DNA of 64,000 nucleotides from Neptuniibacter pectenicola (GTDB lineage: Bacteria; Pseudomonadota; Gammaproteobacteria; Pseudomonadales; Balneatricaceae). The notes beneath the pieces were generated by a model. The model made no database searches. It saw only the letters and a program-made list of their open reading frames with translations, and was not told the DNA's origin. The position numbers and the translations under genes are program-made. Below are positions 28,444 to 38,499 of this stretch, one piece after another. The DNA lies in the NCBI RefSeq assembly GCF_001597735.1, contig NZ_LUTS01000002.1, positions 124,001 through 188,000 on the forward strand, written 5' to 3'. How positions within the stretch are numbered: position 1 is the stretch's first letter; each line of letters starts with the position of its first letter.

Positions 28444-28884
28444 ATGAATTATTCAAATAACCTAACAAAACGTAGCCGTACAATAGCAGCCTTGAGTCTG
28501 CTGTTTTTTATCGTCTATTGTTCAGTAGGTGTTTGTACTAATTTATTGGGTTCAACCCTATCCGATGCCTCAGGCTCTCATGTTATGGCCCAAGGTATGG
28601 ACCATAGCCAGCATACACTTAACGCTGACATTGTCAGTGAACACTGTGCTAACGGAGAGGTGGGTTGTGACTGGAGTGTTAATCCTGTTGCGGATCCCGC
28701 TACGGATGCACAGCCCTTATCGAGTTTTTTCTTTCTGTACGCCATTGCGTTTGTCTCACTGCTATTTACCCTCATGTCCGGCTTGCGACAGGGTGCATCC
28801 TTTAGGTTTGCTTTTGCTTTGCAGCAGTTTTACCAATGTGGTTTTCCTCGGCTCCATCTCCAAAAGGCTGTTTTTCTAAATTAA
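28444..28884 (+). CDS. Small membrane protein heading the Cus-type operon
   Basis: 146 residues, not assigned to a named family. It has a first hydrophobic helix (about 14-37, with Cys residues CSVGVCTN), a periplasmic part with MAQGMDHSQHT and Cys residues in SEHCANGEVGC, and a second helix (about 92-113). The Met/His/Cys content in the exported loop suggests copper binding. It lies 70 bases before the outer-membrane gene of a copper efflux system, in the same direction. Similar small Cys/His membrane proteins often lead cus-like operons in marine bacteria; role here is inferred. Confidence 0.55.
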   Translation: MNYSNNLTKRSRTIAALSLLFFIVYCSVGVCTNLLGSTLSDASGSHVMAQGMDHSQHTLNADIVSEHCANGEVGCDWSVNPVADPATDAQPLSSFFFLYAIAFVSLLFTLMSGLRQGASFRFAFALQQFYQCGFPRLHLQKAVFLN

Positions 28885-28954
28885 ATCCCGTCTCATTTTG
28901 ATCATTCATACGCCCCGTTGAGGGTGTTGTTTTCATTTTTATTGAGACAGATTT

Positions 28955-30262
28955 ATGCCTATTCTTCCTATATTTATCGTGGTGTTATGTGCCACCTTAA
29001 TTACGCCGGCCTATGCTAGTTTAAGCCTTGATGAGGCGATATCAAACGCTATCAGTCACGATCGTTGGATCGATAGCAACCGTTATCAAGAGCATGCAAT
29101 TCGCTCAGATGCCATTGCGAGTGGCCAACTACCTGATCCTAAAGTACGTGTCGCTTTAGCTAACCTACCCACGGATAGTTTTGATTTTAATCAAGAGAAT
29201 ATGACCCAGTTGCAATTGGGTATATCTCAGCAGTTTTCCCGTGGCGATAGTTTAGAGATTAAGCAGCGACAGTTGAGTTTAATGGCGGATCAAAAACCAC
29301 TGGAACGGCATGAGCGCCGAGCATTGATCAAACAGAAGGTGGGGCAATTATGGGTGCTATTGCATCAACATCAAGCACAGACTCAGCTACTCAAGGCTAA
29401 CCAGTCTTTGTTCCAAGAGCTGGTGGCAATCAGCCAAGCGCATTATCGAAGTGGAAACCTACAACGGTATGAATTGTTGGATGCTGTATTGAAAATGACG
29501 CAGCTCCACGACCGCCTTGCCAAATTGGAGCAGCTGAAAAATCAAACCCGCCATCAATTATTGGAATGGTTAACGGTGCCGGATGAGCTTGATGCGTTAC
29601 CGACTGAACTACCGGAGATACCAATCTTGTTGACCCCGCAGCAGCTAAAAAATGAGGTTCAGGTTGATAAGGTGTTATTGAAGCATCCTTTATTGCAGCA
29701 ATTTGAACAACGGGTAGAGATACAGCAGAAAGCGGTAGATCTGGCGGACGAAGCTTATAAACCAAGCTTTAAAGTGGATGCGGGTTATGGGTATCGCGAT
29801 GATATGCCCAACGGTATGGATCGGGCTGATTTCTTTAGTATGGCGCTGACGTTTGATCTGCCTATCTTTCCGGAAAAAAGACAAGACGCGACGAGAAATG
29901 CGGCCATAGGTCAGCGTGAAGCGGTAAAAGAGCAACGTTTTCTAAAAGCGCGTCAAATCAAGACGACATTTGGTTTTGAGTTGGCAAATTTAGCGGGTTT
30001 AGAGCAGCGCTTATCGATCTATGACCGTGGGTTATTACGTCAACTAAAAGAGAAGCGCAGTGCGGCCCTACAAGCTTATGGGGCCTCAACGGCGCGTTTT
30101 AATGATGTTTCGGCAGCGGCCTTGAGTGAGTTGGAAATTAAGCTGCAAAAAATAGCATTAACCCATGAGCGGGCGGCGACCTTGTTACGCCTGAATTATC
30201 TATTGGCAGGTATTGATCCTGAATTACAACGTCAGTCATCCCGTCCATTGGAGTTGAAATAA
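28955..30262 (+). CDS. cusC: TolC-family outer-membrane efflux protein (CusC-like)
   Basis: 435 residues with a signal peptide ending near PAYA-SL. The remaining protein is rich in long helices with the TolC-family pattern: LSLDEAI, then a repeat half beginning GELAREVL-like heptads, and VDAGYGYRDDMPNG near the middle. Unlike E. coli CusC there is no lipobox. It overlaps the adaptor gene by one base. It would form the outer-membrane channel of the tripartite pump. Confidence 0.87.
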   Translation: MPILPIFIVVLCATLITPAYASLSLDEAISNAISHDRWIDSNRYQEHAIRSDAIASGQLPDPKVRVALANLPTDSFDFNQENMTQLQLGISQQFSRGDSLEIKQRQLSLMADQKPLERHERRALIKQKVGQLWVLLHQHQAQTQLLKANQSLFQELVAISQAHYRSGNLQRYELLDAVLKMTQLHDRLAKLEQLKNQTRHQLLEWLTVPDELDALPTELPEIPILLTPQQLKNEVQVDKVLLKHPLLQQFEQRVEIQQKAVDLADEAYKPSFKVDAGYGYRDDMPNGMDRADFFSMALTFDLPIFPEKRQDATRNAAIGQREAVKEQRFLKARQIKTTFGFELANLAGLEQRLSIYDRGLLRQLKEKRSAALQAYGASTARFNDVSAAALSELEIKLQKIALTHERAATLLRLNYLLAGIDPELQRQSSRPLELK

Positions 30263-31749
30263 TGAAGACGTCTATTCTAGTCCCATTCACTTTATTGATT
30301 GGCTTGGCCGCCGGTTTTTTTATCGCAGGTACACTGCCGCTTGCGCCCGAGGCTATGTCGGAGAGCAGTGCTGAAGAGAAGCCGCTCTATTGGGTTGCCC
30401 CTATGGATGCTAACTATCAACGAGACAAACCTGGGTTATCCCCTATGGGGATGGCGTTAGTCCCTGTTTATGCGGATGACCTTGGGGGAGATGATGCGCC
30501 AGGTACAGTTACTATCCGCTCAGAAGTGGTGAATAACTTAGGGGTTAAAACGGAAGCAGTCTTGTTTAGCCCTTTGCAGGCGCAGATTCACACGGTGGGT
30601 TATGTGGCATTTAATCAAGATCAAGTTATCGATCTGCACCCACGTATATCGGGTTGGATTAAATCTGTTGCGGTTAATGCACCGGGTGAATATGTAGAGA
30701 AGGGATCTTTACTCTACGCGATCTATTCACCAGAACTGGTCAATGCCCAAGAGGAGTTTGTGGCTGCCAGTAAACGTAATAATCGCTTTTTAGTCGCCGC
30801 CAGTGAGCAAAAATTAAAAGCACTGGGTGTGGCGCAGCGCTTTATTGACCAGCTGAAAACCTCAAAGAAGGTACGTGAACAGGTGCCTGTATATGCCGAC
30901 CAATCGGGTTATGTGGGTGAGCTTAATCTACGTAAAGGTATGTTTGTCAAACCGGGCATGAAGTTGATGAGCATCGGGCCGTTGGACCAAGTGTGGGTGA
31001 TTGCCGAGGTGTTTGAAAGGCAAGCCCATCAGCTCGATGAAGGTGATTCCGTTGAAATGAAACTGGATTACCTGCCGGGCAAAACATGGACCGGCAGGGT
31101 GGATTATATCTATCCAGTGCTTGATAACAAAACGCGTACGCTTCAAGTGCGCTTACGATTTGATAACCCTGAATTGCTGTTAAAACCCGATATGTTTGCG
31201 AGTGTTACGATTTTGTCCCGTCCTACGGCCCCTTTATTGAGTGTTCCAGCGGCGTCGGTCATCGTGACGGGTGAACAGGAGCGCGTTGTCGTTGCGTTAG
31301 GTGAGGGACGCTATAAGGCCGTAGCGGTGACAACTGGTGGGCGTTTCTCTGATCGCATTGCGATTTTAGCGGGCCTGTACCCTGAAGATCGGGTTGTAAC
31401 ATCTGCGCAGTTCCTTTTGGATTCAGAGTCGAGTCTTAGTTCTGATTTTCTACGCATGACGCCCTCTTCAATGGGACAGGTTGACGATGTATGGGTGATG
31501 GCTGAGATTAAACATATCGATCAACAGACGCGTATGGCGACGCTTGCACATCAGGCGATACGCGAATGGACGCAACCGGCCATGACCATGGAGGTCCCCG
31601 TTATGGATGGGCTGGATATTAGCCGTTTAGCCGCAGGGGATCTGCTTCAGGTGCAGCTGAATGGGGGGCGTATGGCGGAGTTGCAGATAGTTGATTTTAT
31701 TTTACCGCGCCCTAAAGCCCCCCGCAGTAGTGTGGGAGGTGGCTTATGA
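30262..31749 (+). CDS. cusB: CusB-like periplasmic adaptor with CusF-like C-terminal domain
   Basis: 495 residues. A signal anchor (1-25) is followed by a heavy-metal-binding motif [19 protein letters not shown] (residues ~44-70), a cysteine-free variant of the YTCPMHP type. The membrane-fusion core has lipoyl, helical hairpin and beta-barrel parts ([27 protein letters not shown]). Residues ~410-485 resemble the copper chaperone CusF: His430, Met441 and Met443 keep the exact spacing of CusF His36, Met47 and Met49. The stacking tryptophan is at 436, two residues earlier than in CusF. Its gene overlaps cusA by four bases. Confidence 0.9.
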   Translation: MKTSILVPFTLLIGLAAGFFIAGTLPLAPEAMSESSAEEKPLYWVAPMDANYQRDKPGLSPMGMALVPVYADDLGGDDAPGTVTIRSEVVNNLGVKTEAVLFSPLQAQIHTVGYVAFNQDQVIDLHPRISGWIKSVAVNAPGEYVEKGSLLYAIYSPELVNAQEEFVAASKRNNRFLVAASEQKLKALGVAQRFIDQLKTSKKVREQVPVYADQSGYVGELNLRKGMFVKPGMKLMSIGPLDQVWVIAEVFERQAHQLDEGDSVEMKLDYLPGKTWTGRVDYIYPVLDNKTRTLQVRLRFDNPELLLKPDMFASVTILSRPTAPLLSVPAASVIVTGEQERVVVALGEGRYKAVAVTTGGRFSDRIAILAGLYPEDRVVTSAQFLLDSESSLSSDFLRMTPSSMGQVDDVWVMAEIKHIDQQTRMATLAHQAIREWTQPAMTMEVPVMDGLDISRLAAGDLLQVQLNGGRMAELQIVDFILPRPKAPRSSVGGGL

Positions 31750-34700
31750 TTAAGGCCCTGATCTATTGGTCTATTCAGAACCGACTTTTTGTCTTGTTAG
31801 CGACCTTAGTTGTTATAGGTTGGGGGGCTTTTGCGGTTAAAAATACCCCCATTGATGCGATTCCGGACCTGTCTGATGTACAGGTTATTATTAAAACTAA
31901 TTATCCCGGTCAAGCACCACAAGTGGTGGAAGATCAAGTGACCTATCCGCTGACAACGGCCATGTTATCCGTGCCCGGGGCTAAAACGGTGAGGGGTTTT
32001 TCATTTTTTGGTGATTCTTATGTTTATGTGATTTTTGATGAAGATACCGACCTTTACTGGGCACGAAGCCGCGTTTTAGAGTATTTGAGTCAAGTGGCGC
32101 CGACACTGCCGGAGCGTGCTAAGCCTCAACTTGGACCGGATGCAACGGGCGTTGGGTGGGTTTATCTTTATGCATTGGTTGATCGCACGGGGCAGCATGA
32201 TTTAGCCCAGCTACGAAGTTTGCAGGATTGGTTCTTAAAGTATGAGCTACAAACCGTCCCAGGCGTGTCAGAGGTTGCGCCAATTGGCGGAATGGTTAAG
32301 CAATATCAGGTGAAGGTCGACCCTAATAAACTACGTGCGTTTAATATTCCGCTTTCCCATATTAGTCGTGCGATTCAGCGGGCTAATCAGGAGAGCGGTG
32401 CATCCGTTATTGAGATGGCTGAAGCAGAATATATGGTGCGCGCAAGTGGTTACCTTGATGGAATTGAGGCGATTAAAACCATACCTTTGGGGGCAACGCT
32501 TCAGGGCACTCCTATACTGCTAAATGATGTCGCCGATGTGGAGATCGGCCCTCAGATGCGCCGTGGTGTAGCAGAGTTAAATGGTGAGGGGGAAACCGTC
32601 GGTGCTGTTGTGGTTATGCGTTTTGGTGAAAATGCACAAGCCACAATTGCGGGGGTTAAAGCGAAACTAGAGGTCCTTAAACGCAGTCTCCCAGAAGGGG
32701 TTGAGGTTGTGACGGTCTATGACCGTTCCGGCTTAATTGAGCGTGCAGTTGACAATTTGTTTGAGAAGTTAATAGAAGAGTTCATCGTTGTTATTGTGGT
32801 ATGCGCGCTGTTTCTTTTCCATTTTCGCTCCTCACTGGTTGTGATTATTAGCTTACCGATCGGTATTTTAGTGGCCTTTATCGTGATGTTTTATCAAGGT
32901 ATCAACGCCAACATTATGTCATTGGGCGGGATAGCTATCGCGATAGGCGCAATGGTTGATGGGGCCATTGTGATGATCGAGAACGTGCATAAGCATATTG
33001 AACGGACACCGTTGACGGATGAGAATCGTTGGCGAGTGATTGGTGAAGCCTCTACTGAGGTCGGGCCAGCGCTCTTTTTTAGCCTCCTGATTATCACGAT
33101 GAGCTTCTTACCCGTTTTTACCTTAGAGGCGCAAGAGGGGCGTATGTTTTCGCCTTTGGCGTATACAAAAACCTACGCAATGGCGGCGGCTGCAGGCCTA
33201 GCGGTGACATTAATTCCAGTGCTCATGGGGTACTGCATACGGGGCAAGGTTTTACCTGAGCATAAGAACCCCATTAATCGTCTGCTACTGGCGACCTACC
33301 TGCCTGTGATCCGTACAGTGCTGACGTGGCCTAAAGTTACTGTGCTTTCTGCTGGGTTGGTGATGGTTGTGGGGTTCTGGCCGCTCGACAAAATTGGCAG
33401 TGAATTTATTCCACCTTTAGATGAAGGTGATTTGATGTATATGCCGACAACCTATCCAGGTATCTCGATAGGGAAAGCACGGGAGTTGCTTCAGCAGACC
33501 GATAAACTTATTGCGACGGTGCCAGAGGTTGAACGGGTCTTTGGTAAAGTTGGGCGGGCTGAAACAGCCACGGATCCCGCGCCCTTAACGATGATCGAAA
33601 CCTTTATTACGCTGAAACCACGCGCTCAGTGGCGACAGGGGATGACACTGCAAAAACTGACTAAAGAGTTGGATGCATTAGTTAAATTACCGGGTTTAAC
33701 TAATGCTTGGGTCATGCCGATTAAAACCCGCATTGATATGTTGGCAACGGGTATTAAAACCCCCGTAGGGCTTAAAGTATCAGGACCTGATCTTAAGGTT
33801 ATTCAAGGGATTGGTGTGCAGTTAGAGCGGGTGCTTGCCGATGTTGAGGGGACCACATCGGTGTACTCTGAACGCGTTGCGGGTGGACGTTATATCAAAG
33901 TGGATATCCAGCGTGAGAAAGCGGCCCGTTATGGACTTAATATTGCGGATGTACAAGCCGTTGTAATGAGTGCCGTTGGGGGACGGAACGTTGGGCAAAC
34001 CGTTGAGGGGCTTGAACGCTACCCAATTAATGTGCGTTATTCGCAGGATTATCGCAACTCCATTGAATCATTAAAATTACTGCCATTAATCACAGACAAA
34101 GGTGCGCGTATCGCCTTAGCGGATGTGGCTCATATCTTTATTGAGGATGGCCCTCCAGGTATTAAGAGTGAGAACGCGCGTCCTAATGGCTGGACCTATG
34201 TGGACATAGAAGGGCGAGATTTAGGGAGTTATGTCAGCGATGCGCAAAAGGTGGTTGCTGATAAGGTTAACTTACCGCCAGGTTACGCGATTCATTGGTC
34301 TGGTCAGTATGAATATTTAATTCGTGCGAAAGAACGTTTAAGTTATGTAGTGCCGCTTACCTTGGCGATTATTGTGCTACTTCTCTACCTTAGTTTCCGT
34401 CGAGTCGCTGAGGTTGCCATTATTATGGGGACGCTGCCTTTGGCCTTGATTGGCGGTATTTGGATGTTATACCTGAATGAATTTAACTTCTCTGTTGCTG
34501 TTGGCGTAGGCTTTATCGCACTGGCGGGCGTTTCGGTTGAGATTGGTGTGATTATGTTGGTTTATCTAAACCAAGCCTATGAGGGAACGCTTAAACAGGC
34601 GCGGGGGGACTTAACCTTAGGTGCGTTACGTACGGCTATTGTTAATGGGGCGGGAATGCGTGTTCGCCCAGTAATGATGACCGTGGCGGCGGTGGTTGCC

Positions 34701-34859
34701 GGTCTATTACCTATTATGTATGGCGAAGGTGCGGGTTCCGAAATTATGCAACGCATTGCAGCCCCTATGATTGGGGGAATGGTCAGCGCAGTCATACTTA
34801 CCTTAGTGTTATTACCGGCTGTCTATTATCTATGGCGTAAGCGGCAACATAAGCTGTAA
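31746..34859 (+). CDS. cusA: CusA/CzcA-family heavy-metal RND efflux pump
   Basis: 1037 residues, the length of heavy-metal RND pumps. [19 protein letters not shown] is the diagnostic N-terminal segment; [20 protein letters not shown] in helix 4 has the Asp of the proton relay. Twelve membrane helices and two large periplasmic loops are visible. [21 protein letters not shown] and several methionines in the porter domain ([25 protein letters not shown]-type region) fit the monovalent-metal (Cu/Ag) subgroup. Together with the CusB-type adaptor it should export copper or silver from the periplasm. Confidence 0.94.
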   Translation: MIKALIYWSIQNRLFVLLATLVVIGWGAFAVKNTPIDAIPDLSDVQVIIKTNYPGQAPQVVEDQVTYPLTTAMLSVPGAKTVRGFSFFGDSYVYVIFDEDTDLYWARSRVLEYLSQVAPTLPERAKPQLGPDATGVGWVYLYALVDRTGQHDLAQLRSLQDWFLKYELQTVPGVSEVAPIGGMVKQYQVKVDPNKLRAFNIPLSHISRAIQRANQESGASVIEMAEAEYMVRASGYLDGIEAIKTIPLGATLQGTPILLNDVADVEIGPQMRRGVAELNGEGETVGAVVVMRFGENAQATIAGVKAKLEVLKRSLPEGVEVVTVYDRSGLIERAVDNLFEKLIEEFIVVIVVCALFLFHFRSSLVVIISLPIGILVAFIVMFYQGINANIMSLGGIAIAIGAMVDGAIVMIENVHKHIERTPLTDENRWRVIGEASTEVGPALFFSLLIITMSFLPVFTLEAQEGRMFSPLAYTKTYAMAAAAGLAVTLIPVLMGYCIRGKVLPEHKNPINRLLLATYLPVIRTVLTWPKVTVLSAGLVMVVGFWPLDKIGSEFIPPLDEGDLMYMPTTYPGISIGKARELLQQTDKLIATVPEVERVFGKVGRAETATDPAPLTMIETFITLKPRAQWRQGMTLQKLTKELDALVKLPGLTNAWVMPIKTRIDMLATGIKTPVGLKVSGPDLKVIQGIGVQLERVLADVEGTTSVYSERVAGGRYIKVDIQREKAARYGLNIADVQAVVMSAVGGRNVGQTVEGLERYPINVRYSQDYRNSIESLKLLPLITDKGARIALADVAHIFIEDGPPGIKSENARPNGWTYVDIEGRDLGSYVSDAQKVVADKVNLPPGYAIHWSGQYEYLIRAKERLSYVVPLTLAIIVLLLYLSFRRVAEVAIIMGTLPLALIGGIWMLYLNEFNFSVAVGVGFIALAGVSVEIGVIMLVYLNQAYEGTLKQARGDLTLGALRTAIVNGAGMRVRPVMMTVAAVVAGLLPIMYGEGAGSEIMQRIAAPMIGGMVSAVILTLVLLPAVYYLWRKRQHKL

Positions 34860-34877
34860 ATTAAGCGCTAGCATGGG

Positions 34878-34920
34878 GTAGCGGTTATTCACTGGATGTG
34901 AAGACCGCTACTGTTTATTT
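34878..34920 (+). terminator. Terminator after the copper efflux operon
   Basis: GTAGCGGT (34878-34885) and ACCGCTAC (34904-34911) are perfect complements separated by 18 bases and followed by TGTTTATTT. It lies between the end of cusA and the convergent LysR gene. Confidence 0.6.
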
Positions 34921-34976
34921 AGAGGTTACCTTGTGAAGGGATGGATACGAGAGCCCGTGGCAACGATTTAGCGCCT

Positions 34977-35864
34977 CTAGGTGGCTATGTTGGCTGTATG
35001 TGTGGTAAGTAGGCTACCGAATAATTTGGCGGCAGGCCCCGCATAGTCGCCAGCAGAATAGATTAAATTCAGTTGCACATCTCTTTTACCTCCCACGTCT
35101 AAATTTAACGGCTTCAGCTGCCCCTGATCTAGCTCGTGTTGTATTTTAAGTGTTGGAAACCAAGCATAACCTAACCCTTTGCAGGCCGCGTCGATTGATA
35201 TGCGTAAGTGGCCTAAGGTTAAGCGGTGTTGTGCGCCGAGCCAGCCAGCATCTAAATCCCGACTGCCAGAATCTTTTACCACCAGTTGTCTATGTAAACG
35301 GAGGTCTTGATAGTTTAAAGGTCTGTTGAGTTGATGGAGTGGATGGTTAGGGCTAGCTACGGCACAAAAATTGACGAGTAAAATCGGGTCGCCAAGGAAG
35401 CCTGGTGGAATGCGACCACCGATGACGATATCGGCTTCTTTTTTTAAAAGCGCTTCATCCGTTCCACTCAAAACCGTTTCCATTAATTCGATACGAGTGA
35501 GTGGGTGGGCTTGTATAAATTGGTCAATCACATCCAACATAACCCATTCTGGAAATAAGGTATCCATGGCGATACGCAGCTCAGGCTCCCAACCTTCTGA
35601 GAATTGCTGGGCTTGAGTTTCCAACTGATTTGCCTCTTCCAGTAAAACCTTGGCCCGTTGATATAAGGTTTTACCTGCGGGTGTAAGGATTGCTCTTCGA
35701 CCGTCTATTGAGAAGGCTCTGATATTTAAACTGCTTTCTAGCTTTTGTATGGCATAACTGACGGTCGATTGGCTTTTATTCAGCACCTCTGCGGCCGCAG
35801 CATAACCGCCTTTATCGACAACGGCGATCAGGGTTTGCCACTGATCTAAGGTAACGGCAGGCAT
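34977..35864 (-). CDS. LysR-family transcriptional regulator
   Basis: 295 residues. The N-terminal winged helix (residues 3-62; LIAVVDKGGYAAAAEVLNKSQSTVSYAIQKLE) is a textbook LysR DNA-binding domain, and residues ~90-290 are the co-inducer domain. It is divergent from azoR with 164 bases between. A dyad fitting the LysR T-N11-A box lies in that gap. By LysR custom it should control the azoR-yqjG-pirin genes, possibly in response to quinones; the inducer is inferred. Confidence 0.92.
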   Translation of the reverse strand: MPAVTLDQWQTLIAVVDKGGYAAAAEVLNKSQSTVSYAIQKLESSLNIRAFSIDGRRAILTPAGKTLYQRAKVLLEEANQLETQAQQFSEGWEPELRIAMDTLFPEWVMLDVIDQFIQAHPLTRIELMETVLSGTDEALLKKEADIVIGGRIPPGFLGDPILLVNFCAVASPNHPLHQLNRPLNYQDLRLHRQLVVKDSGSRDLDAGWLGAQHRLTLGHLRISIDAACKGLGYAWFPTLKIQHELDQGQLKPLNLDVGGKRDVQLNLIYSAGDYAGPAAKLFGSLLTTHTANIAT

Positions 35865-35909
35865 CGTTGCTCCTTTCGCTCATTGAATTATTTGTATGGA
35901 ATATAATAT

Positions 35910-35924
35910 ATCTAAAAATTAGAT
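35910..35924. promoter_or_regulatory. LysR-type operator (T-N11-A dyad)
   Basis: ATCTAA-AAA-TTAGAT is a perfect inverted repeat and contains T-N11-A, the LysR recognition pattern. It lies 46 bases upstream of the lysR start and 104 upstream of azoR, the normal place for a shared activator/autorepressor site. Confidence 0.65.
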
Positions 35925-36028
35925 CATATGGCGCTAATTTTAGCTATTTATTATCAGTTAAATAAATATAAAAATGGAGTTATCAACTTAACCGACGCAT
36001 TTGGCGCGATTATTAAAAGGAACAGATC

Positions 36029-36625
36029 ATGGCGACATTACTTCATATTAAATCCAGTATTTTTGGTGACGAGGGTAAATCAAGTCAGCTTGCCGCTACG
36101 TTTATTGAGCATTGGAAGCAGGCTAACCCTAAGGGGCGAGTGCTGGTTAGGGATCTTATTGCTGAAGAGCTACCCCATTTAGATAGCTTTGTTGTTGGCG
36201 CATTGATGACGCCTGAAGCTGAGCGTTCTGAAGCGCAGCAAGCTTTAGTTGATCGCTCAGATCAATTTATCCGTGAAATTAAGGCCGCCGATAAGATCAT
36301 CATCGGGGTGCCTATGTATAACTTTTCGATCCCTACCCAACTGAAAGCTTATTTTGACCTGTTAGCGCGTGCAGGGGTCACGTTTAAGTATACCGATCAG
36401 GGCTCTGTTGGTTTGATTGAAGATAAACCGGTTTATCTGTTTGCAACACGCGGCGGTCTTTACAACGAGAGTGGAATAGATTTTCAGATACCTTTTGTGA
36501 AGCAGTTTTTGGGCTTTATTGGGCTAACCAGCGTGCAGGTGATCTTTGCTGAAGGGCTGAATATGGGAGCGGTTGCGGTGGGATCTTTAGCTCAGGCGGA
36601 ACAGCAGGTCGCCGCGCTTAACTAA
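36029..36625 (+). CDS. azoR: FMN-dependent NADH-azoreductase (AzoR)
   Basis: 198 residues. IKSSIFGDEGKSSQLAATFIEHW is the FMN phosphate loop, PMYNFSIPTQLKAYFD is the conserved core motif and ATRGGLY the second FMN-binding loop. The family reduces azo dyes in vitro and quinones to hydroquinones in two-electron steps in vivo. The ATG follows AAAAGGAAC. It leads a three-gene set with glutathionyl-hydroquinone reductase and pirin and is divergent from a LysR regulator, which fits a role against quinone stress. Confidence 0.94.
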   Translation: MATLLHIKSSIFGDEGKSSQLAATFIEHWKQANPKGRVLVRDLIAEELPHLDSFVVGALMTPEAERSEAQQALVDRSDQFIREIKAADKIIIGVPMYNFSIPTQLKAYFDLLARAGVTFKYTDQGSVGLIEDKPVYLFATRGGLYNESGIDFQIPFVKQFLGFIGLTSVQVIFAEGLNMGAVAVGSLAQAEQQVAALN

Positions 36626-36652
36626 GTATACAGTTATAGGTGGGGTGGTTTT

Positions 36653-37627
36653 ATGGGGTTGTTAATTGATGGGAAGTGGCATGATCAATGGTATGACACA
36701 GAAGGTAATAAGGGGGAGTTTGTTCGCTCGGCCTCTCAATTTAGGCAGGTGATCTCAACGACCCAATATAATGTAGAGGGCCGGGTCTTTGACGCTGAGC
36801 CAGACCGTTATCACCTGTATGTTTCCCTGGCCTGTCCTTGGGCACACCGCACATTGATAATGCGTCAATTGAAAGGACTCCAGCACCTCATTAGTGTCGA
36901 TGTTGTCGACCCATTTATGCAGGAGCATGGCTGGACGTTTGCTCAAGGGTTCCCGAAAAGTCAGGGTGATAGTCAGTTTGGGTATGATTACCTTTATCAG
37001 CTGTATACCCATACCGATCCACATTATAGCGGCAGGGTGACGGTGCCTGTTTTATGGGACAAAAAAGAGGGGGTTATTGTTAATAATGAATCGTCAGAGA
37101 TTATTCGCATATTTAACACGGCCTTTGATCATTTAGGTGCTACTCCGGGAAATTACTATCCGGAGGCACTGCAAGCATCGATTGATAGCGTGAATGCGTT
37201 TGTTTATGAGGCGATTAATAACGGGGTTTATCGTGCAGGGTTTGCCACGTCGCAAGCCGCGTATAACCGTGCAGTGACGGTGTTATTTAATGGGCTAGAT
37301 CAGTTAGAGAGCCGTTTGAGTCGCCAGCGATATTTAGTGGGCGATCAACTGACTGAAGCGGATATACGTTTATTCACAACCCTCGTACGTTTTGATCCCG
37401 TTTATGTCACGCACTTCAAGTGTGACCTGAAACGCATCTCTGATTATCCTGCACTGTCGGGTTACTTGCGGGATATTTATCAGATAGACGGTATTGCTGA
37501 GACGGTGGATATGGCACATATTCGCCATCACTACTATTGCAGCCATAAAACCATTAACCCTGCTGGTATTATACCTATAGGGCCCGTGTTCGATCTTAAT
37601 TTACCCCATGGGAGGGCGTCGTTATGA
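36653..37627 (+). CDS. yqjG: Glutathionyl-hydroquinone reductase (YqjG/EcfG type)
   Basis: 324 residues, the usual length. Cys61 in SLACPWAHRTL is the catalytic cysteine that removes glutathione from hydroquinone conjugates. The N-terminal thioredoxin fold is followed by an all-helical GST C-terminal domain with GDQLTEADIRLFTTLVRFD. Known for the Xi-class GSTs. The gene follows azoR by 27 bases and overlaps the pirin gene by four. AzoR makes the hydroquinone, so the two enzymes would act on related compounds. Confidence 0.94.
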   Translation: MGLLIDGKWHDQWYDTEGNKGEFVRSASQFRQVISTTQYNVEGRVFDAEPDRYHLYVSLACPWAHRTLIMRQLKGLQHLISVDVVDPFMQEHGWTFAQGFPKSQGDSQFGYDYLYQLYTHTDPHYSGRVTVPVLWDKKEGVIVNNESSEIIRIFNTAFDHLGATPGNYYPEALQASIDSVNAFVYEAINNGVYRAGFATSQAAYNRAVTVLFNGLDQLESRLSRQRYLVGDQLTEADIRLFTTLVRFDPVYVTHFKCDLKRISDYPALSGYLRDIYQIDGIAETVDMAHIRHHYYCSHKTINPAGIIPIGPVFDLNLPHGRASL

Positions 37628-38499
37628 TCAGTCGTGATAGTAAGCGCGAAATTAATCGAGTCATCCCTGCGGTTGATAGCCAAGATGGGGCGGGGGTTCT
37701 GTTAAAACGCAGTATCGGACGTAACCCGTCGGCCCGTTTAGATCCGTTTTTAATGCTGGATGCGTTTTCGACCGATAACCCTGATGATTATATGGCGGGG
37801 TTTCCTCCCCATCCCCATCGAGGGTTTGAGACCGTTACTTATATGCTGAATGGACAGATGATTCATCGAGACCATTTAGGTAATGAGGGTGAGCTACGTT
37901 CGGGCGGTGTACAGTGGATGACGGCCGGGAAAGGGGTTATTCATGAAGAAAGGCCCGTTGCAATCGAGGGGCTAATGCGAGGTTTTCAGTTGTGGGTCAA
38001 CTTACCGGCAAAGGACAAAATGAAACCCGCTGCCTACCAAAATATTGAACCTGAAGCGGTGCCTCAAATTGAGCTAATGGGCGGTGCTGTACTTAAGTTA
38101 ATCGCGGGTAGTCTGACCTTGGGTGATAATAGCTATCAAGGGCCCGTTTGCGTAGAGGGGACTCGCCCCTTATATGTGGATCTGCAATTGCCGCCGGGCA
38201 TAACCGTGGAACTGCCCATACCGACTGAACATAATGCGTTTATTTATCTGTTTGAAGGTAAAGCGTCAGTGGAAGGGCAGCCCTTGTTAATTAATGCTGC
38301 GAACCGGCTATCGACCGGATCAGCGGTATCTATTACTGCACCTGAGAGTGATGTTGATAAGTCTATTGCGCGGTTACTGTTACTGGCGGGTAAGCCCATA
38401 GGTGAGCCTGTTGCACAGTATGGCCCGTTTGTCATGAATACTATGAAAGAGGTTGAGCAGGCGGTTGTGGATTATCGTGAGGGTCGTTTGGTTGACTAG
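37624..38499 (+). CDS. Pirin-family protein (quercetin 2,3-dioxygenase-like)
   Basis: 291 residues. The N-terminal cupin domain contains PHPHRGFETVTYMLNG, MIHRDHLGNEG and GKGVIHEE, supplying three His and one Glu for metal binding as in YhhW/pirin. The second cupin domain lacks obvious ligands. Pirin-like bacterial proteins can cleave quercetin, a plant flavonol. The gene is translationally coupled to yqjG. Its last 59 bases overlap the 3' end of the minus-strand GDPD gene. Confidence 0.92.
   Translation: MISRDSKREINRVIPAVDSQDGAGVLLKRSIGRNPSARLDPFLMLDAFSTDNPDDYMAGFPPHPHRGFETVTYMLNGQMIHRDHLGNEGELRSGGVQWMTAGKGVIHEERPVAIEGLMRGFQLWVNLPAKDKMKPAAYQNIEPEAVPQIELMGGAVLKLIAGSLTLGDNSYQGPVCVEGTRPLYVDLQLPPGITVELPIPTEHNAFIYLFEGKASVEGQPLLINAANRLSTGSAVSITAPESDVDKSIARLLLLAGKPIGEPVAQYGPFVMNTMKEVEQAVVDYREGRLVD

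Noticed and set aside
35928-36182. 84-residue open frame over the azoR start
   Set aside because: It overlaps the azoR coding region in another frame and lacks any family motif.
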